Part shown: in pieces, positions 21,124 to 32,609 of the stretch | How positions within the stretch are numbered: the first letter of the stretch is position 1 | Layout of the letters: each line of letters starts with the position of its first letter | Origin: Selenomonas sp. | GTDB taxonomy: Bacteria > Bacillota > Negativicutes > Selenomonadales > Selenomonadaceae | Direction: 5' to 3' | Assembly: GCA_022482925.1 (NCBI GenBank) | Contig: JAKVOG010000004.1 | Location: forward strand, 169,149 to 233,148 | Length of the DNA: 64,000 nt | Translations under genes and position numbers: made by a program | Notes under the pieces: model-generated | The model's input: the letters and a program-made list of their open reading frames with translations, nothing else | Databases searched by the model: none | Told to the model about the DNA's origin: nothing

Positions 21124-22659
21124 TTACTGATGTGCAGCTGCGGTATCAACTTCCGTATTGCGATGCATTACGTTGTTGTGACCAAAGCACTGCTCATATT
21201 TCCAGCCCGTCAGAGCCTCAACAGCTTCGCGGGTCTCCGGCGTAACATCAGCCATGCTGCCGCCAGCCTTGATACGATGTACTTCATCAACCAGCAGCTT
21301 ATGCGTTTCTTTCGTGAGCTTAAGGTTACGGGAAATGAAGTAGATCACGACACAGAGGACGATTGGTACAACGATAGTCATGACCATGACACCATTGATT
21401 GCGCTCAGCGTCTGCTGACCAGCCCCCTTCTCAAAACCGAAGGCAGCCAGGCCAACACCCAGGAGGAAACCCTCCATAGCGGAAGCTACTTTGGAAAGGA
21501 GACCATTTACACCAGTGAAGATACCCTCACGGCGTTCCATCGTAACAGCCTCATCGATATCTGCCATGAATGGCAGCTGGAATACCGGGATATAGTCCGC
21601 ACCGGCTTTACCGATATTATTGACGATAGCCAGAATTGTGAGCCATACGATGACCATATGCTCTTCCATGCCGAAGTGACCGACATAAAGTGCATAGTAG
21701 CCAACCAGGGAAAGGGTTACGATGACACCTACTACCTTGAAAGCGAACGGACCGCCATAACGATAGCAGAGTGTAATGAAGATTGCCAGGGCTACGAAAG
21801 CAACCAGGGTAGAAACCGAAGTGATGATCGAAGTTGCACTCTTCGTCAGAGACAATGCATAAATTACGTAGTAAGTGAATACACCAGCAGCCAGGTTCTT
21901 ATAGATGCCAATGAAGAGCATCATACCGGCATGAAGGCGGAATGCGCGGATACGCATGGAAGCGAATACGTCATTACCGAGTTTCAGGAGTACATGATGG
22001 ACCGAACCCATCTTATCCGTATAATGGATATCTTCCGGTGCACGCTCATACGTCAGGAAGTAGACAATGAGTAAGGATACAGACGTCACGACTGCATACG
22101 AGAGACCCGTGTAGAAATAAGCATCGATATTGCCCTCACCGAGGCGCTGGAAGAAGAATGCCGGGAACAGCAAAGCAATCGTCGAAGCGAACGTGCCGCA
22201 ATACTGTTTGGCCGAAACGAGTTTCGTCTTTTCCGAAGCGATCTGCGTCATCTCTGCCGGCAGCGTCGGGCCAGGAACCATGACCGTCGTAAATACCATC
22301 TCATAGATCATGTTCGCAAACAGATAGAATGTGAATGTATGCCCCGGCGTCCAAAGGATCGGGTACGTGATGAGCACCAGCGGAGCGCCCATCAGGATAA
22401 AGAAGCGACGACGACCGAAACGTTTGCCGATAGCCGTGCGGCCAAAGTTATCGCTGATAAAGCCCATGACCGGGTTGCCGACTGCATCGATCAGACGTGC
22501 AATCGTAAAGATGAGTCCGGCTTGTACGGCCGGGATATCGCAGGCTGCGGTATAGAAAAACATCAGGAATGCTGAAGACAGCGCCTGTGTACCGCCGCCG
22601 AGGAAGTTCAGGCAAGCATAGCCCAGAACATTCCACCAAGTAACTTTACGTGATTTCAT
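21124..22659 (-). CDS. MFS/GPH-type sugar transporter
   Basis: GSAF-like 12-TM protein: GNPVMGFISDNFGRTAIGKRFGRRRFFILMGAPLVL, GPH family. Confidence 0.88.
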   Translation of the reverse strand: MKSRKVTWWNVLGYACLNFLGGGTQALSSAFLMFFYTAACDIPAVQAGLIFTIARLIDAVGNPVMGFISDNFGRTAIGKRFGRRRFFILMGAPLVLITYPILWTPGHTFTFYLFANMIYEMVFTTVMVPGPTLPAEMTQIASEKTKLVSAKQYCGTFASTIALLFPAFFFQRLGEGNIDAYFYTGLSYAVVTSVSLLIVYFLTYERAPEDIHYTDKMGSVHHVLLKLGNDVFASMRIRAFRLHAGMMLFIGIYKNLAAGVFTYYVIYALSLTKSATSIITSVSTLVAFVALAIFITLCYRYGGPFAFKVVGVIVTLSLVGYYALYVGHFGMEEHMVIVWLTILAIVNNIGKAGADYIPVFQLPFMADIDEAVTMERREGIFTGVNGLLSKVASAMEGFLLGVGLAAFGFEKGAGQQTLSAINGVMVMTIVVPIVLCVVIYFISRNLKLTKETHKLLVDEVHRIKAGGSMADVTPETREAVEALTGWKYEQCFGHNNVMHRNTEVDTAAAHQ

Positions 22660-22720
22660 GGTTCATTCTCCTCCTAAAATACGAACTAAGATAATTCCGT
22701 GAACCGTTAAACATCATGCA

Positions 22721-24221
22721 TCAAACAGCTTGTGCTGCTTTCTGTTCCCCAATATCTTCAGTACGATCTTCCTGACGGATTCCGTTAATCGTGACGTTTT
22801 CATAACGAAGGTCTTTGATATTTTCCAATACGGCCTTTCCCTGAACACCTTCGATGTTCATGTTCTTAAATGTCACATTGGTAATCGGTGCATCAGCGAA
22901 TCCCCTAAGATAGAACGGATACTTCGCATCGATGCTGCAACCCTTTTTAGTCAGGAACCCATCAATCGTGATATTACGGAGTTTTGGCAGATATTTGCCA
23001 TTGCGGCCTTCTTCATAGAAGAAATCGGCATGAACAACAGCCAGCCGCGATTTATTCACGATGCTGTTCTTTACATAGATATTGTCCAATGCACCGCCCC
23101 GCTGGGCGTTTGTCTTAAACCGGATCGGGTAGTCAAGGTTCGGGCTGTCAAAGTCGTTATCCTCAGCGAACACATTATGGACGCCGCCCGATATCTCACT
23201 TCCGATCGTGATTCCGCCATGTCCATTACTGAACCGATTGCGACGGATGACAATATTTTCAGCTGATACACCTAACCGGCGACCATCCTGATTACGGCCA
23301 GACTTGATCGCAATGCAGTCATCCCCAGTCTGGAAGTAGCAATCCTCGATCAGCACGTTCTTCGAGCATTCCGGGTCAACACCGTCGTTATTGTAGAGGT
23401 TAGTTTCGACGTGAATTCCCTTGACCAGCACGTTTTCGCACAGAACAGGATTGACTTCCCAGAACGGAGAATTTGCCACATGCACATCTTGTACCAGCAC
23501 ATTGCGGCACCGATAAAACTGGATGAATGGCGGCCGGAGTGTAGATATGCTGTCATCGAAGACCCGCTCTTCCGGATCCGTACCCGCTACATTGAACGCA
23601 AACAACCGTTCACGCTGTATCTGCTGGTCCGTCTCCCCAAAGTATCCGAACTTCCATGGCATCCAGTTAAACTCGTCGGCAGCACCGTCCAGTATACCTG
23701 AACCAGTTACCGCTATATCTTCCGCACCATCCGCATAAATGAAATGGTGAGAAATTCATGCATTCAACGCCTTCCCAGCGGCTAAGACGGACCGGATAAT
23801 ACTCATTCGTCTTATTTCTCATAAAGCGGAGTACCGCTCCATCAGAAATATGCAGCTCAACATGCGACTTGAGTTCCAATGCGCCTGTATAGTATGTCCC
23901 CTCCGGTACTACTACGACGCCGCCGCCCACCGCTGCTGCATCATCAATAGCAGCCTGGATGGCTTTTCCGGAGAATGGAACCTTCCTATAGTTTTGAATT
24001 AGCTTTTTACTCAGATAATTCTCATCATGTTTCATCTCGGCCTTGGTCCCAGGATAAGGACCATCCGGATGCGTGAGGTATGACTCCTCCGCTACTGTGA
24101 TCATCGACTCGTATCGTTCTGAGGTCACCGTAAAGATATGACTCATATCCCGATTGTGTCCGAGACATTCTGTACATTTCACGATTTCCTCATAAAGAGC
24201 CTGATTCCAGGTAAACTCCAT
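22721..24221 (-). CDS. Polygalacturonase, GH28 (frameshift near 23745)
   Basis: NNDGVDPECSKNVLIEDCYFQTGDDCIAIKSGRNQDGRR...NGHGGITIGSEISGGVHNVFAEDN. Confidence 0.92.
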
Positions 24222-24349
24222 GTTTTTCCCCTACTTTCTGAGTCGTTGGACTTTATCCTGATTGAATTTCCTTTACAAATATATGTTATCATTTCCGCGT
24301 GTTTTATCCCATAGAACATTTAAAGGCAATCCTTAAACTTTTATAGAAA

Positions 24350-24401
24350 AAAAGTGTAGGGGAAAAATGAATTGTCACTTTTTCCCTACACTTTTTACTT
24401 G
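24350..24401. terminator. Bidirectional terminator
   Basis: AAAAAGTGTAGGG...CCCTACACTTTTT. Confidence 0.75.
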
Positions 24402-24410
24402 CTTATTCGT

Positions 24411-25376
24411 TTATGCCTGTTCAGATTTCGTCGAACGCAGGAACAACTGAGTCAGCTGCTCTTTGGGGTCCTTATGATTATGCACGATCTCATAGATTGT
24501 CGCACAGATCGGCAGCTCCACCCGGAACTCGCGCGACAGATCCATCAGCGCCTCAACCGTATAGACGCCCTCAGCCAGCTTGGTGAACGGCTTGCCCGTG
24601 ATGAGATCCTCACCAAACCGGCGGTTGTTGCTGTGCGGCGAGAAGAGTGTCGCTTCATAATCACCCAGATGCGACAGGCCATACACGGTCATCTTATCGC
24701 CGCCCATCTTTTCGATCAGCCGCGAAAGTTCCCGCGTACCACGTGCCATCAGCGCTCCCTTGAGGCTGCTGTAGCCAAAGCCATCCAGCATACCGGCGGC
24801 CAGCCCGATCACATTCTTGGCTGCTGCACCAATCTCCGTGCCGATGAGATCCTCACCGTAATAGAACCGAATCAGGGGACTGGAAAACGTATCCACCAAT
24901 TCCTTGGTCACCTTCAGTTCTTTCGAAGCAATGACCATGCAGTTCGGGATGCCACGGGTAAAGTCCTGTACATGCCCTGGACCAACCCAGACCGCAATCT
25001 GCTGGTCCGCACCGATCGTCTCACTCAGCACTGTAGTCAGCCGTTTGCCGGTCCCAATTTCCAAACCTTTCATGCAGAGCACGAATTTCTTATGCTCCAG
25101 CCCGCCGAGCTCCTTGAGCTGCCTGCCAAACGAGCGCAGCTGCTGGGAACTGATGGAAATGATGCACGTATCTGCAAAACGCAGGGCCTGTTCCAGATTA
25201 TCCGTAAGCTGTACAGCCTCTGGCAGGGCCAGGTACTCATTGGCATGCCGCGTCTCAAGCTCCTGCAGATGCCCGGAACCCGGACGCCCCCAGAGCATGA
25301 CCTTGTGCCCGATATGATTGGCATACCAGGCATGGAACGTTCCCCAGCGGCCACAGCCCAAAACCGATATATTCAT
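24411..25376 (-). CDS. gpsA: Glycerol-3-phosphate dehydrogenase [NAD(P)+]
   Basis: MNISVLGCGRWGTFHAWYANHIGHKVMLWGR...GTEIGAAAKNVIGLAAGMLDGFGY. Confidence 0.9.
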   Translation of the reverse strand: MNISVLGCGRWGTFHAWYANHIGHKVMLWGRPGSGHLQELETRHANEYLALPEAVQLTDNLEQALRFADTCIISISSQQLRSFGRQLKELGGLEHKKFVLCMKGLEIGTGKRLTTVLSETIGADQQIAVWVGPGHVQDFTRGIPNCMVIASKELKVTKELVDTFSSPLIRFYYGEDLIGTEIGAAAKNVIGLAAGMLDGFGYSSLKGALMARGTRELSRLIEKMGGDKMTVYGLSHLGDYEATLFSPHSNNRRFGEDLITGKPFTKLAEGVYTVEALMDLSREFRVELPICATIYEIVHNHKDPKEQLTQLFLRSTKSEQA

Positions 25377-26165
25377 GCCGATACCTCCACTTTTGCTCCA
25401 GTGAGATCGCGTACGACCTCACCAGCCATAATCAGGCCAACTACCGATGGCACAAAGGAAATGCTGCCCGGCACTGCCCGCCGCTGATCGCAGTTGCGTG
25501 CACTTCCCGGCGGACAGATGCAGTTCTTGCCGCAGCCGCTCTGACGATCGTCAACGGCTTTTCCTTCGAATATACGACCTTGAGCTTCTTTACCCGGTTC
25601 TCCTTGAGCTTCTTGCGCATGACCCGGGCAATCGGATCTACACTGGTCTTATAGATGTCTGCCACCTCGAACTTCGTCGGGTCCAGCTTATTGCCAGCTC
25701 CCATGCTGCAGATGATGGGAATGTTCCGGTCACGGCACTGCAGGACCAGATTGATCTTTCCGGTCACCGTATCAATGGCATCAACCACATAGTCGTACGG
25801 CTGATTGAAAAAAGTATCGCATTATCCGGCAGATAGAAATCATCGATCGTATCGACCATGGCAGCCGGATTGATATCCAGGATACGCTGCTTCATCGTCT
25901 CCGTCTTCGACTGGCCCACCGTTTTCGTCGTGGCATGGATCTGACGGTTGACATTTGTCAGGCAGATCAGGTCGTTGTCAATCAGCACCAGATGCCCCAC
26001 ACCGGCCCGTGCCAGTCCCTCTGCCACATAGGAGCCAACCCCGCCAATACCGAAAATGGCCACCGTGCTGTGGGCCAGTTTGTCCATGCCCGCCTCACCT
26101 AACAGCAGTTCTGTGCGGGAAAATTGTCCAAGCTTACTCAAAATCCGTTTCCTTTCTTTCGTCAA
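25373..26165 (-). CDS. tcdA: tRNA threonylcarbamoyladenosine dehydratase (two indels)
   Basis: FSRTELLLGEAGMDKLAHSTVAIFGIGGVGSYVAEGLARAGVGHLVLIDND; ...SGCGKNCICPPGS in the third frame. Confidence 0.88.
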
Positions 26166-26250
26166 TCCTGTCTACTAAATTATATCCAATAACAGAAAAG
26201 GAACCATCCGACAAGCTGTACTAATCAGGTGGTCCCTGTATATCCCTTGC

Positions 26251-27394
26251 TTATTTCTTTTCGTCCGTATCACCGGTCAGCTTGAATGCCGGGATAGCAA
26301 AAGCAGCTGGCTTCCTGAATCCATCCGGAGGCGCACTCTTATCCATGAACGATGGCGTATCAAGCTGGAATGTATCCTTTTTGACCTTGCTCTCCGGCAC
26401 TTTGACCGTCGGCGCTTTCATGACCACGCTGTCAGCAAAATCCGTGGCAATGATCGTAGCCTGAACCGCACCATTCATTTCCTCATCAACTACCGTACCC
26501 AGGATGATATTGACCTCCGGATCTGTATGTTCAACGATATAGTGCGTTGCTTCATCCACATCATACAGACTCAGCGTATCATCGCCGGTCAGGTTCAGGA
26601 TCACACCGCGGGCCCCCTTGAGTCCCTTGTCAATCAGCGGACTCTCGGCAGCAATCTGGACAGCCTCCACTGCACTGCGGGAACTGCGCCCGATACCAAG
26701 CAGCGCATCGCTGCTTTCACTCTGACGGAAGATCGTCGTTACATCTGCGAAATCAACATTGATGACGCCCGTCGTCAGGATAAGCTCTGCTACGCAGTTG
26801 ATTGCCTGCTTGAGGATGCCATCGGCACAGTCAAAGGCCTTCACCATAGACATGCGACGATTTTCCGGCAGCTTCAGGAGGTTGTCATTCTCGACCGCAA
26901 TCAGATGCATCCATCTGGGACTGCATCTTCGTGATCCCTTCCATGGCCGTCTTTTTCTTGCGATTCCCCTCAAAGGAAAATGGCACCGTAACGACGCCAA
27001 CGGAAAGCATGCCCAGTTCCTTGGCCAGCCTTGCAACTACCGGGGCCGCCCCTGTACCGGTTCCGCCACCCATGCCGGCTGTAATGAATACCAGATCTGC
27101 ACCGTTGAGTGCTTCCTTGATCTTATTTTCTTCATTTTTAGCTGCCTGCTCACCAATCTGGATGTTGCCACCAGTCCCGCGCCCACGTGTCAGCGCTTCA
27201 CCGATCTGGATGCAACGGACACCAGACTGCTCCACCAGCTGCAGCTGTTTCGCATCAGTATTGATCGCGATAAGCTCAATATCCAGTTCATTATGCTGGC
27301 CCATGCGCATCAATACGCTGTTACCGCCACCACCGATACCAAATACCTTTATCTTGACCTTCGGTTTTATGATCAATGTTTCATCTGCTGTCAT
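26251..27394 (-). CDS. FtsZ-family GTPase, divergent (frameshift near 26910)
   Basis: KVFGIGGGGNSVLMRM, INTD, GRGTGGNIQIGE, TAGMGGGTGTGAAP, T7 loop NVDFADVTTIF. Confidence 0.9.
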
Positions 27395-27716
27395 GGAACA
27401 TTCCCCTCTCACTACATATATCCTAAAATATATTCGCTATCCCTACTACAGAATCCTGCCTGTTCCACGAAAAAAGATGGCACTTTACTCTCATTTGATG
27501 AACAAAAAAGGGCAAGGCGCCCGAGTCAGCCCTGCCCTCCGTTCTCTTTGCCAGTCTATCCACAGGCTCAGCTAAAGAGGAATACCGCCAAACATGCCAG
27601 AACAATTTTCAAGCTGTCAAGCTTCACGTTACACACTTCCTTCATGCATCCAGCCTAATCTTTCGCAGCTAAATGTTAACTACTTACACTGATTATACAC
27701 TGCTGCTCCCAAAATT

Positions 27717-28595
27717 TCAATCACCTGTTTTTTTTCGCAGCCAGCTGCCGGATTGTGTGGTAATGACCCCAGCCAGCATGAACAGGCAGCCAGCAATCTG
27801 CGCACTGCTCATAATCTCGCCCAGGATCAGCCAACTCGATACGGCCCCGAAGAATGCCTCAAAACTCATGATAATGGCAGCCGGACCAGGATCGGCATAT
27901 TTCTGTCCATAGATCTGCAGGGTAAATGCCACACCGCCCGACAAAACACCACCATAAACGATTGGCAGCCAGGCCTGCAGGAGTGGCTGCCAGCTGATCT
28001 CCTCGAACAGCAGGGCTGCAATCGTACTGCCCAGCCAGCAGACAAAGAGCTGCGCCGTAGAAAGCTCGATGACATCAACCCGCTCAGCATACCGGTCAAT
28101 AAACAGAATCTGAGCCGCCCAGAACAGAGAACTGATCAAAAGGAGCCCATCACCAAAGCTCAGCGTCACTGCCCCATGGATAGATAGCAGATAGAGTCCG
28201 ATCAGTGCCAGCACCATCCCGGCCCAATTCTCCCCATGATCCTTTTGCCCAGCACTACCGCTCCCAACGGCACCAGAACGATATAGAGCGCAGTAATGAA
28301 AGCCGTCTTGCCTGCAGTCGTATAGAGCATCGCGACCTGCTGCAGGGAAGAAGCGATGAACATAAAGGTGCCCGCCCCCAGACCAGCCCGCCAGCCTGGA
28401 TGATAGAGCCCCTTCCGGATCTGCCCGGCCCGCTGCCCGCGTTTGACATACCACACCCCCGATCAGGAACAGCAGTCCCAATAGATATCTGGCCATCGCA
28501 TAGGTAAAGGGTCCAAGCCCATCCATGCCAACCATCTGAGCAACAAACGTCGTCCCCCAGATAAACGCCGCCAGCAGCAGCATCAGATTCCCCTT
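27717..28595 (-). CDS. EamA/DMT-family transporter (two compensating indels)
   Basis: LLLAAFIWGTTFVAQMVGMDGLGPFTYAMARYLLGLLFL... and a second EamA repeat. Confidence 0.88.
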   Translation of the reverse strand, partial: KGNLMLLLAAFIWGTTFVAQMVGMDGLGPFTYAMARYLLGLLFLIGGVVCQTRAAGRADPEGALSSRLAGWSGGGHLYVHRFFPAAGRDALYDCRQDGFHYCALYRSGAVGSGSAGQKDHGENWAGMVLALIGLYLLSIHGAVTLSFGDGLLLISSLFWAAQILFIDRYAERVDVIELSTAQLFVCWLGSTIAALLFEEISWQPLLQAWLPIVYGGVLSGGVAFTLQIYGQKYADPGPAAIIMSFEAFFGAVSSWLILGEIMSSAQIAGCLFMLAGVITTQSGSWLRKKTGD

Positions 28596-28667
28596 CATTC
28601 GACCTAAACGCCCCCTTTGTCTCGTTATATGCACATCTCTGCATTATATCACAAGTATCCGGAACAT

Positions 28668-28698
28668 AAAAACAGTCCTCGGCTGAAGGACTGTTTTT
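28668..28698. terminator. Terminator after the B12-uptake operon
   Basis: AAAAACAGTCCT-cggctga-AGGACTGTTTTT. Confidence 0.8.
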
Positions 28699-28709
28699 AT
28701 ATTCCGGAA

Positions 28710-30695
28710 TTAGAACTTATACGTATAATTCAGCATATAGCTTGCCGGTGCGCCATAATAGGTAGACGCGGAGTTCGATATGACATCATGACGATCCAGC
28801 ACATTGTTGATCATCAGCGAAAGTTCGTTATAGTGATCCGGGCGATAGATCGTGTTCCATTGTGTCAGCAGATACGGCTTAGTCGCAAATGAATGCGCTG
28901 TAGACGGGGTCTGCACACGATCACAGAGATACGAAGCATTCAGACTGGATGTCAGCTTCTGCTTTTTATAAGTGATCCCGCCCGTAAGCTGAACCTTGCC
29001 AAATTTACGATCCCAATACCCCTTCTTCGTACTTTTGCTTTCCGGATTCTGCCAGGTCACTCCATAGTGATACGACAACGAACCCGCACCTTTGATATCC
29101 GTGCTCAACTCAATCCCTGTATTACGGAAATCTTCATTGGTATAAGAATAGCTGCCCGAACTAGTCCATTTGGCGCTGATATTATCTGTTATATCCATGT
29201 GAAAGAGTGCTGCCTTCCAACTATGATTGTGATGCTTCTGTTTCCATCCCCATTCATAGTTGACCCCTTTCTGTGGTTTCAGATCCGGATTCTGTACCGC
29301 AGTAGTCGTCGACCCATACATCTGCGCAAAAGTAGGCATAATAAAGGACTGGGCGACACTCACGTACATATTGTTGTTAGCATTCATCTTGTGCAGCCAC
29401 TGACCTGATGCACTGAAATTATTGTAGTTCTGATCGTGCCAGGCCCCAGCGGTCCAGGTCTCCCGCACTCCGAATATCCCTGTGTTCTTATGATCAAAGA
29501 CCTGCTCCAGCTGCGTAAATACGGCCAGATTGTTCCGAGCATAGTCAGCAGCCGTCGCCGTAGAATAGGCACACAGCTGCTGATATTCTTCTCGCTGCAG
29601 GTTGGTTCCACCAATGATTGATGTTTTGGGAGCAATGAGCCAACGACGCTGCAGATCAAGTCCATAGGTCATATTCTTTTCCCGGGTATTGTAGTGCACT
29701 GCCGTGCCCTTCGTCCTGACACCAGTCAGGCTGAAATTGGCAGGTCCATCAGACTCTACCGTACCATCATTGAAATAAATGCCTCCCTTCCAATTCTTGT
29801 CATGGAAGTTCAGCTGTGTGATGTGCCGTTTCGTCGTATACTTCCGACTGTTGAACAAATCGCCCAGCAGCAGCCGTGACCGGCTGCTGGTTATCGCTGT
29901 AACCCAGCGGTCATACGTGGCCTCTGTCTCATAATAGCCATAGAAGAGATCAAGGTTCGGACTGAGTGCATAGCCCAGACTGGCATTCTGTTTCTTCACA
30001 TGATTAAGATTCGTGCGGGTCTCACCAAAAGCGGCCGTTGTCCGGCTGACATCCAATCCGTGTTTCCATTCATTGAAATCATAATTGACCACCAGTCGAT
30101 CATCCCCGGCATTGACATTATAATGATGCTGACCGGAACTGCCGATCCCGGTTGTCGCAGTATTGGCTGCCGCTTTTTTCGTGATGATATTCACCACACC
30201 AGCCATGGCTTCACTGCCATACAGCACCGAGCCACTGCCCTTGACAATCTCGATGCGTTCAATGCTCGCAGCCGGAATCGCCGAAAGATCATATTTGCCC
30301 CGCCAGGAAACCGGATTCCCATTGACCAGAATCAGCGTACCATTATCTACGCCACGGATGTTCACCTCATTTGCCATGGTTCCCATCGCTGCACCATTCT
30401 GACCGAAACCATCAAACGCGATACCATCCAGTTTCGACAGTACTTCACTTGCATTCTGTGCCCCGGTATCCTTGATCCGGTCAGCCTTTATGACCTCTGT
30501 CGCAGCCGGAACATCCACTTCCTGCTTCTTCGAACGGGTAGCCGTCACGACGACCTCGCCCAAATCTCCCGTCACTACATGGTCCTCCGCTGCCTCAGCC
30601 AGTGGCAGGCTGTTCCCCTGCACACTGCAGAATGTAGTTGCCAATACGGTTCCTGCCGTAAAAACTGTCCGTAATTTCTTCTGATTCATTTTCAA
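28710..30695 (-). CDS. TonB-dependent receptor (BtuB-like)
   Basis: TonB box region DLGEVVVTATR, plug domain, C-terminal aromatic YTYKF. Confidence 0.92.
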   Translation of the reverse strand: MKMNQKKLRTVFTAGTVLATTFCSVQGNSLPLAEAAEDHVVTGDLGEVVVTATRSKKQEVDVPAATEVIKADRIKDTGAQNASEVLSKLDGIAFDGFGQNGAAMGTMANEVNIRGVDNGTLILVNGNPVSWRGKYDLSAIPAASIERIEIVKGSGSVLYGSEAMAGVVNIITKKAAANTATTGIGSSGQHHYNVNAGDDRLVVNYDFNEWKHGLDVSRTTAAFGETRTNLNHVKKQNASLGYALSPNLDLFYGYYETEATYDRWVTAITSSRSRLLLGDLFNSRKYTTKRHITQLNFHDKNWKGGIYFNDGTVESDGPANFSLTGVRTKGTAVHYNTREKNMTYGLDLQRRWLIAPKTSIIGGTNLQREEYQQLCAYSTATAADYARNNLAVFTQLEQVFDHKNTGIFGVRETWTAGAWHDQNYNNFSASGQWLHKMNANNNMYVSVAQSFIMPTFAQMYGSTTTAVQNPDLKPQKGVNYEWGWKQKHHNHSWKAALFHMDITDNISAKWTSSGSYSYTNEDFRNTGIELSTDIKGAGSLSYHYGVTWQNPESKSTKKGYWDRKFGKVQLTGGITYKKQKLTSSLNASYLCDRVQTPSTAHSFATKPYLLTQWNTIYRPDHYNELSLMINNVLDRHDVISNSASTYYGAPASYMLNYTYKF

Positions 30696-30743
30696 AAACC
30701 TCCTGTTATTAATCTGTCAACATCCTGTATAGGGAATCACCAA

Positions 30744-31549
30744 TCATCGCCGCCTGTCAGGGCAAACCGATAAGTAGTCGTATAGCGCCCCTAGATAACC
30801 ATTCATCTGAAACCGGCAGCCCCAGGCGGCCCGCAGAGCGGCCTGATCCATAGCCGGATAACCGGACGAACTCAGAACCTCTACCCCCTCGATGGAATCA
30901 TCAGCAGCCACCATGATACGCACCTGAACGCGCCCCTCGGCCCCCTGTGCCCGAAGACTTTCCGGATAGACCGGATCCGGACGATAAGTGCAGACTGCCG
31001 TGATGCGCTCGGTGGGCACCGGTGGTGCCGATGCATTTCCACCAGCACCCGCATCCCCACCATTGCCATTGCCGCTGCCACCACCACTGGCAGCACCATT
31101 TCCCCGCGCTGCCACCATTGCCGCCAGCCGCCCTATCCGTGGCAGAACCAGCGCTGTCGGCACTGCCTTTACTACCGACTGCTGGCGGGGTGGTCGACTG
31201 AACGACCGTACCATCTGCTGACACATGATGTGCCTGACGATAAGCTTTCTGCTTTTCGTTGTCTCTGGTATAGGTCTCGCGGATCTCGGGCACATCCGCA
31301 AGATCTGGCATGACCATGCCATCAGCCCCGCTATCTGGCGCCGGAGCAGTCTGCTCTGCACCAGCCGGCCCGGATTCTCCCGGCTGCTGCCCGGATCCCG
31401 GCAGTAACGCTACATCCACTATGTCCGGTGCTGGTAGCTGCTGCACCAGCAGGAACAGTCCCGGCCGATGCAGCAGCCACCAGCGCCAGCGCATGCACCA
31501 GCAGCGAGATGCCCCAGGACATGATCCTTGCCCGTTTTTCCTCATTCAT
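30744..31549 (-). CDS. TonB energy transducer (two indels)
   Basis: N-terminal TM MSWGISLLVHALALVAA, P/G-rich linker, C-terminal PVYPESLRAQGAEGRVQVRIMVAADDSIEGVEVLSSSGYPAMDQAALRAAWGCRF. Confidence 0.87.
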
Positions 31550-31550
31550 A

Positions 31551-31964
31551 TCAACGACCTCCGGCTGATGCCGCTGCCAGGCCGATATGCGTGATGCCCT
31601 CTCCCTTGAATCGGTCCAGCAACGCCATGACCATGCCATAATCCAGCTGCTGATCCGCACGCAGCACCACCGCAAAATGATTGTCCTTCCGGTTTTCGGC
31701 TGCTGCCCGGTTCAGCAGATCTGTCTCAGTGATGGGCTTATCCTCCAGCCACAGTGAACCATCCTGACGCAAGGTCACGACATACGTCACGCTCAGCTTC
31801 GTCTCCGCATGCTGCGCCTGAGGCATATCGACATCAACGGTCTTCATATTCACCATATAAAGCGTACTCATCATGAAAAACACCAGCAGAAAGAACATGA
31901 TATCGATCATCGGGATGATGATGATTTCCGGCTTGTCCTGCCGACGCCGGTCACGCAGCCTCAT
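31551..31964 (-). CDS. ExbD-type biopolymer transporter
   Basis: IIPMIDIMFFLLVFFMMSTLYM...VDVDMPQAQ...VVLRADQQLDYGMVMALLDRFKGEGI. Confidence 0.92.
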   Translation of the reverse strand: MRLRDRRRQDKPEIIIIPMIDIMFFLLVFFMMSTLYMVNMKTVDVDMPQAQHAETKLSVTYVVTLRQDGSLWLEDKPITETDLLNRAAAENRKDNHFAVVLRADQQLDYGMVMALLDRFKGEGITHIGLAAASAGGR

Positions 31965-32598
31965 GATCTGCCCCCACCTTTGCAAACGCAGCCTGATCAG
32001 CCTCGATCAGGGAAAAACTCTGCTCCATATCCGTTACGATATTCTCCAGCCGCTGAGTGAAATAAGCATGCACCGCCAGAGCTACGATTGCCACGCACAG
32101 CCCAAAAGCTGTTGCGATCAGTGCCTCACCGACACCACCGGTAATCGCCTGGGCCTGAGCCGACTGGACGTTGAACACACTGAACGCCGAGATCATTCCG
32201 CTGATTGTCCCGAGCAGCCCCAGCAACGGTGCCATCGTCACGATGACGCTCAGATAGTACAGGCGCTGACGGAAATGAGACAGGACAACGCCGGATTGTA
32301 TCTCCATATAGGCAGAGATCTGCTGCGGCGCAGCATCACACCGGGCGATAGGTCTGCTGCAGGATTCGGGACAGGGCGCCGTGCCCGACTGCTGCCAGCG
32401 CCGATGCACCCGTCATAATCCCCTGCAGTCACCCGCTCATGGAAGCCGCGGGCAAATGAGCGGCCGGAATCCTGCTTCCGGAAGTACAGCAGCCTCTCCA
32501 CTCCGATAGGCTACTACGAACAGCGAACAAAGCAGCAATACATACATAATCAGTCCGCCCTTTTGAAAGAACACGATACCTGTCATGATATTATCCAC
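31951..32598 (-). CDS. ExbB-type MotA/TolQ/ExbB proton channel (several indels)
   Basis: GLIMYVLLLCSLFVVAYG...APLLGLLGTISGMISAF...GVGEALIATAFGLCVAIVAL. Confidence 0.88.
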
Positions 32599-32609
32599 GA
32601 AATAACCTC

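Noticed and set aside
26251-27412. Programmed frameshifting in the ftsZ-like gene
   Set aside because: No slippery site or downstream structure at the break; similar random indels occur throughout the window, so sequencing error is the simpler explanation.
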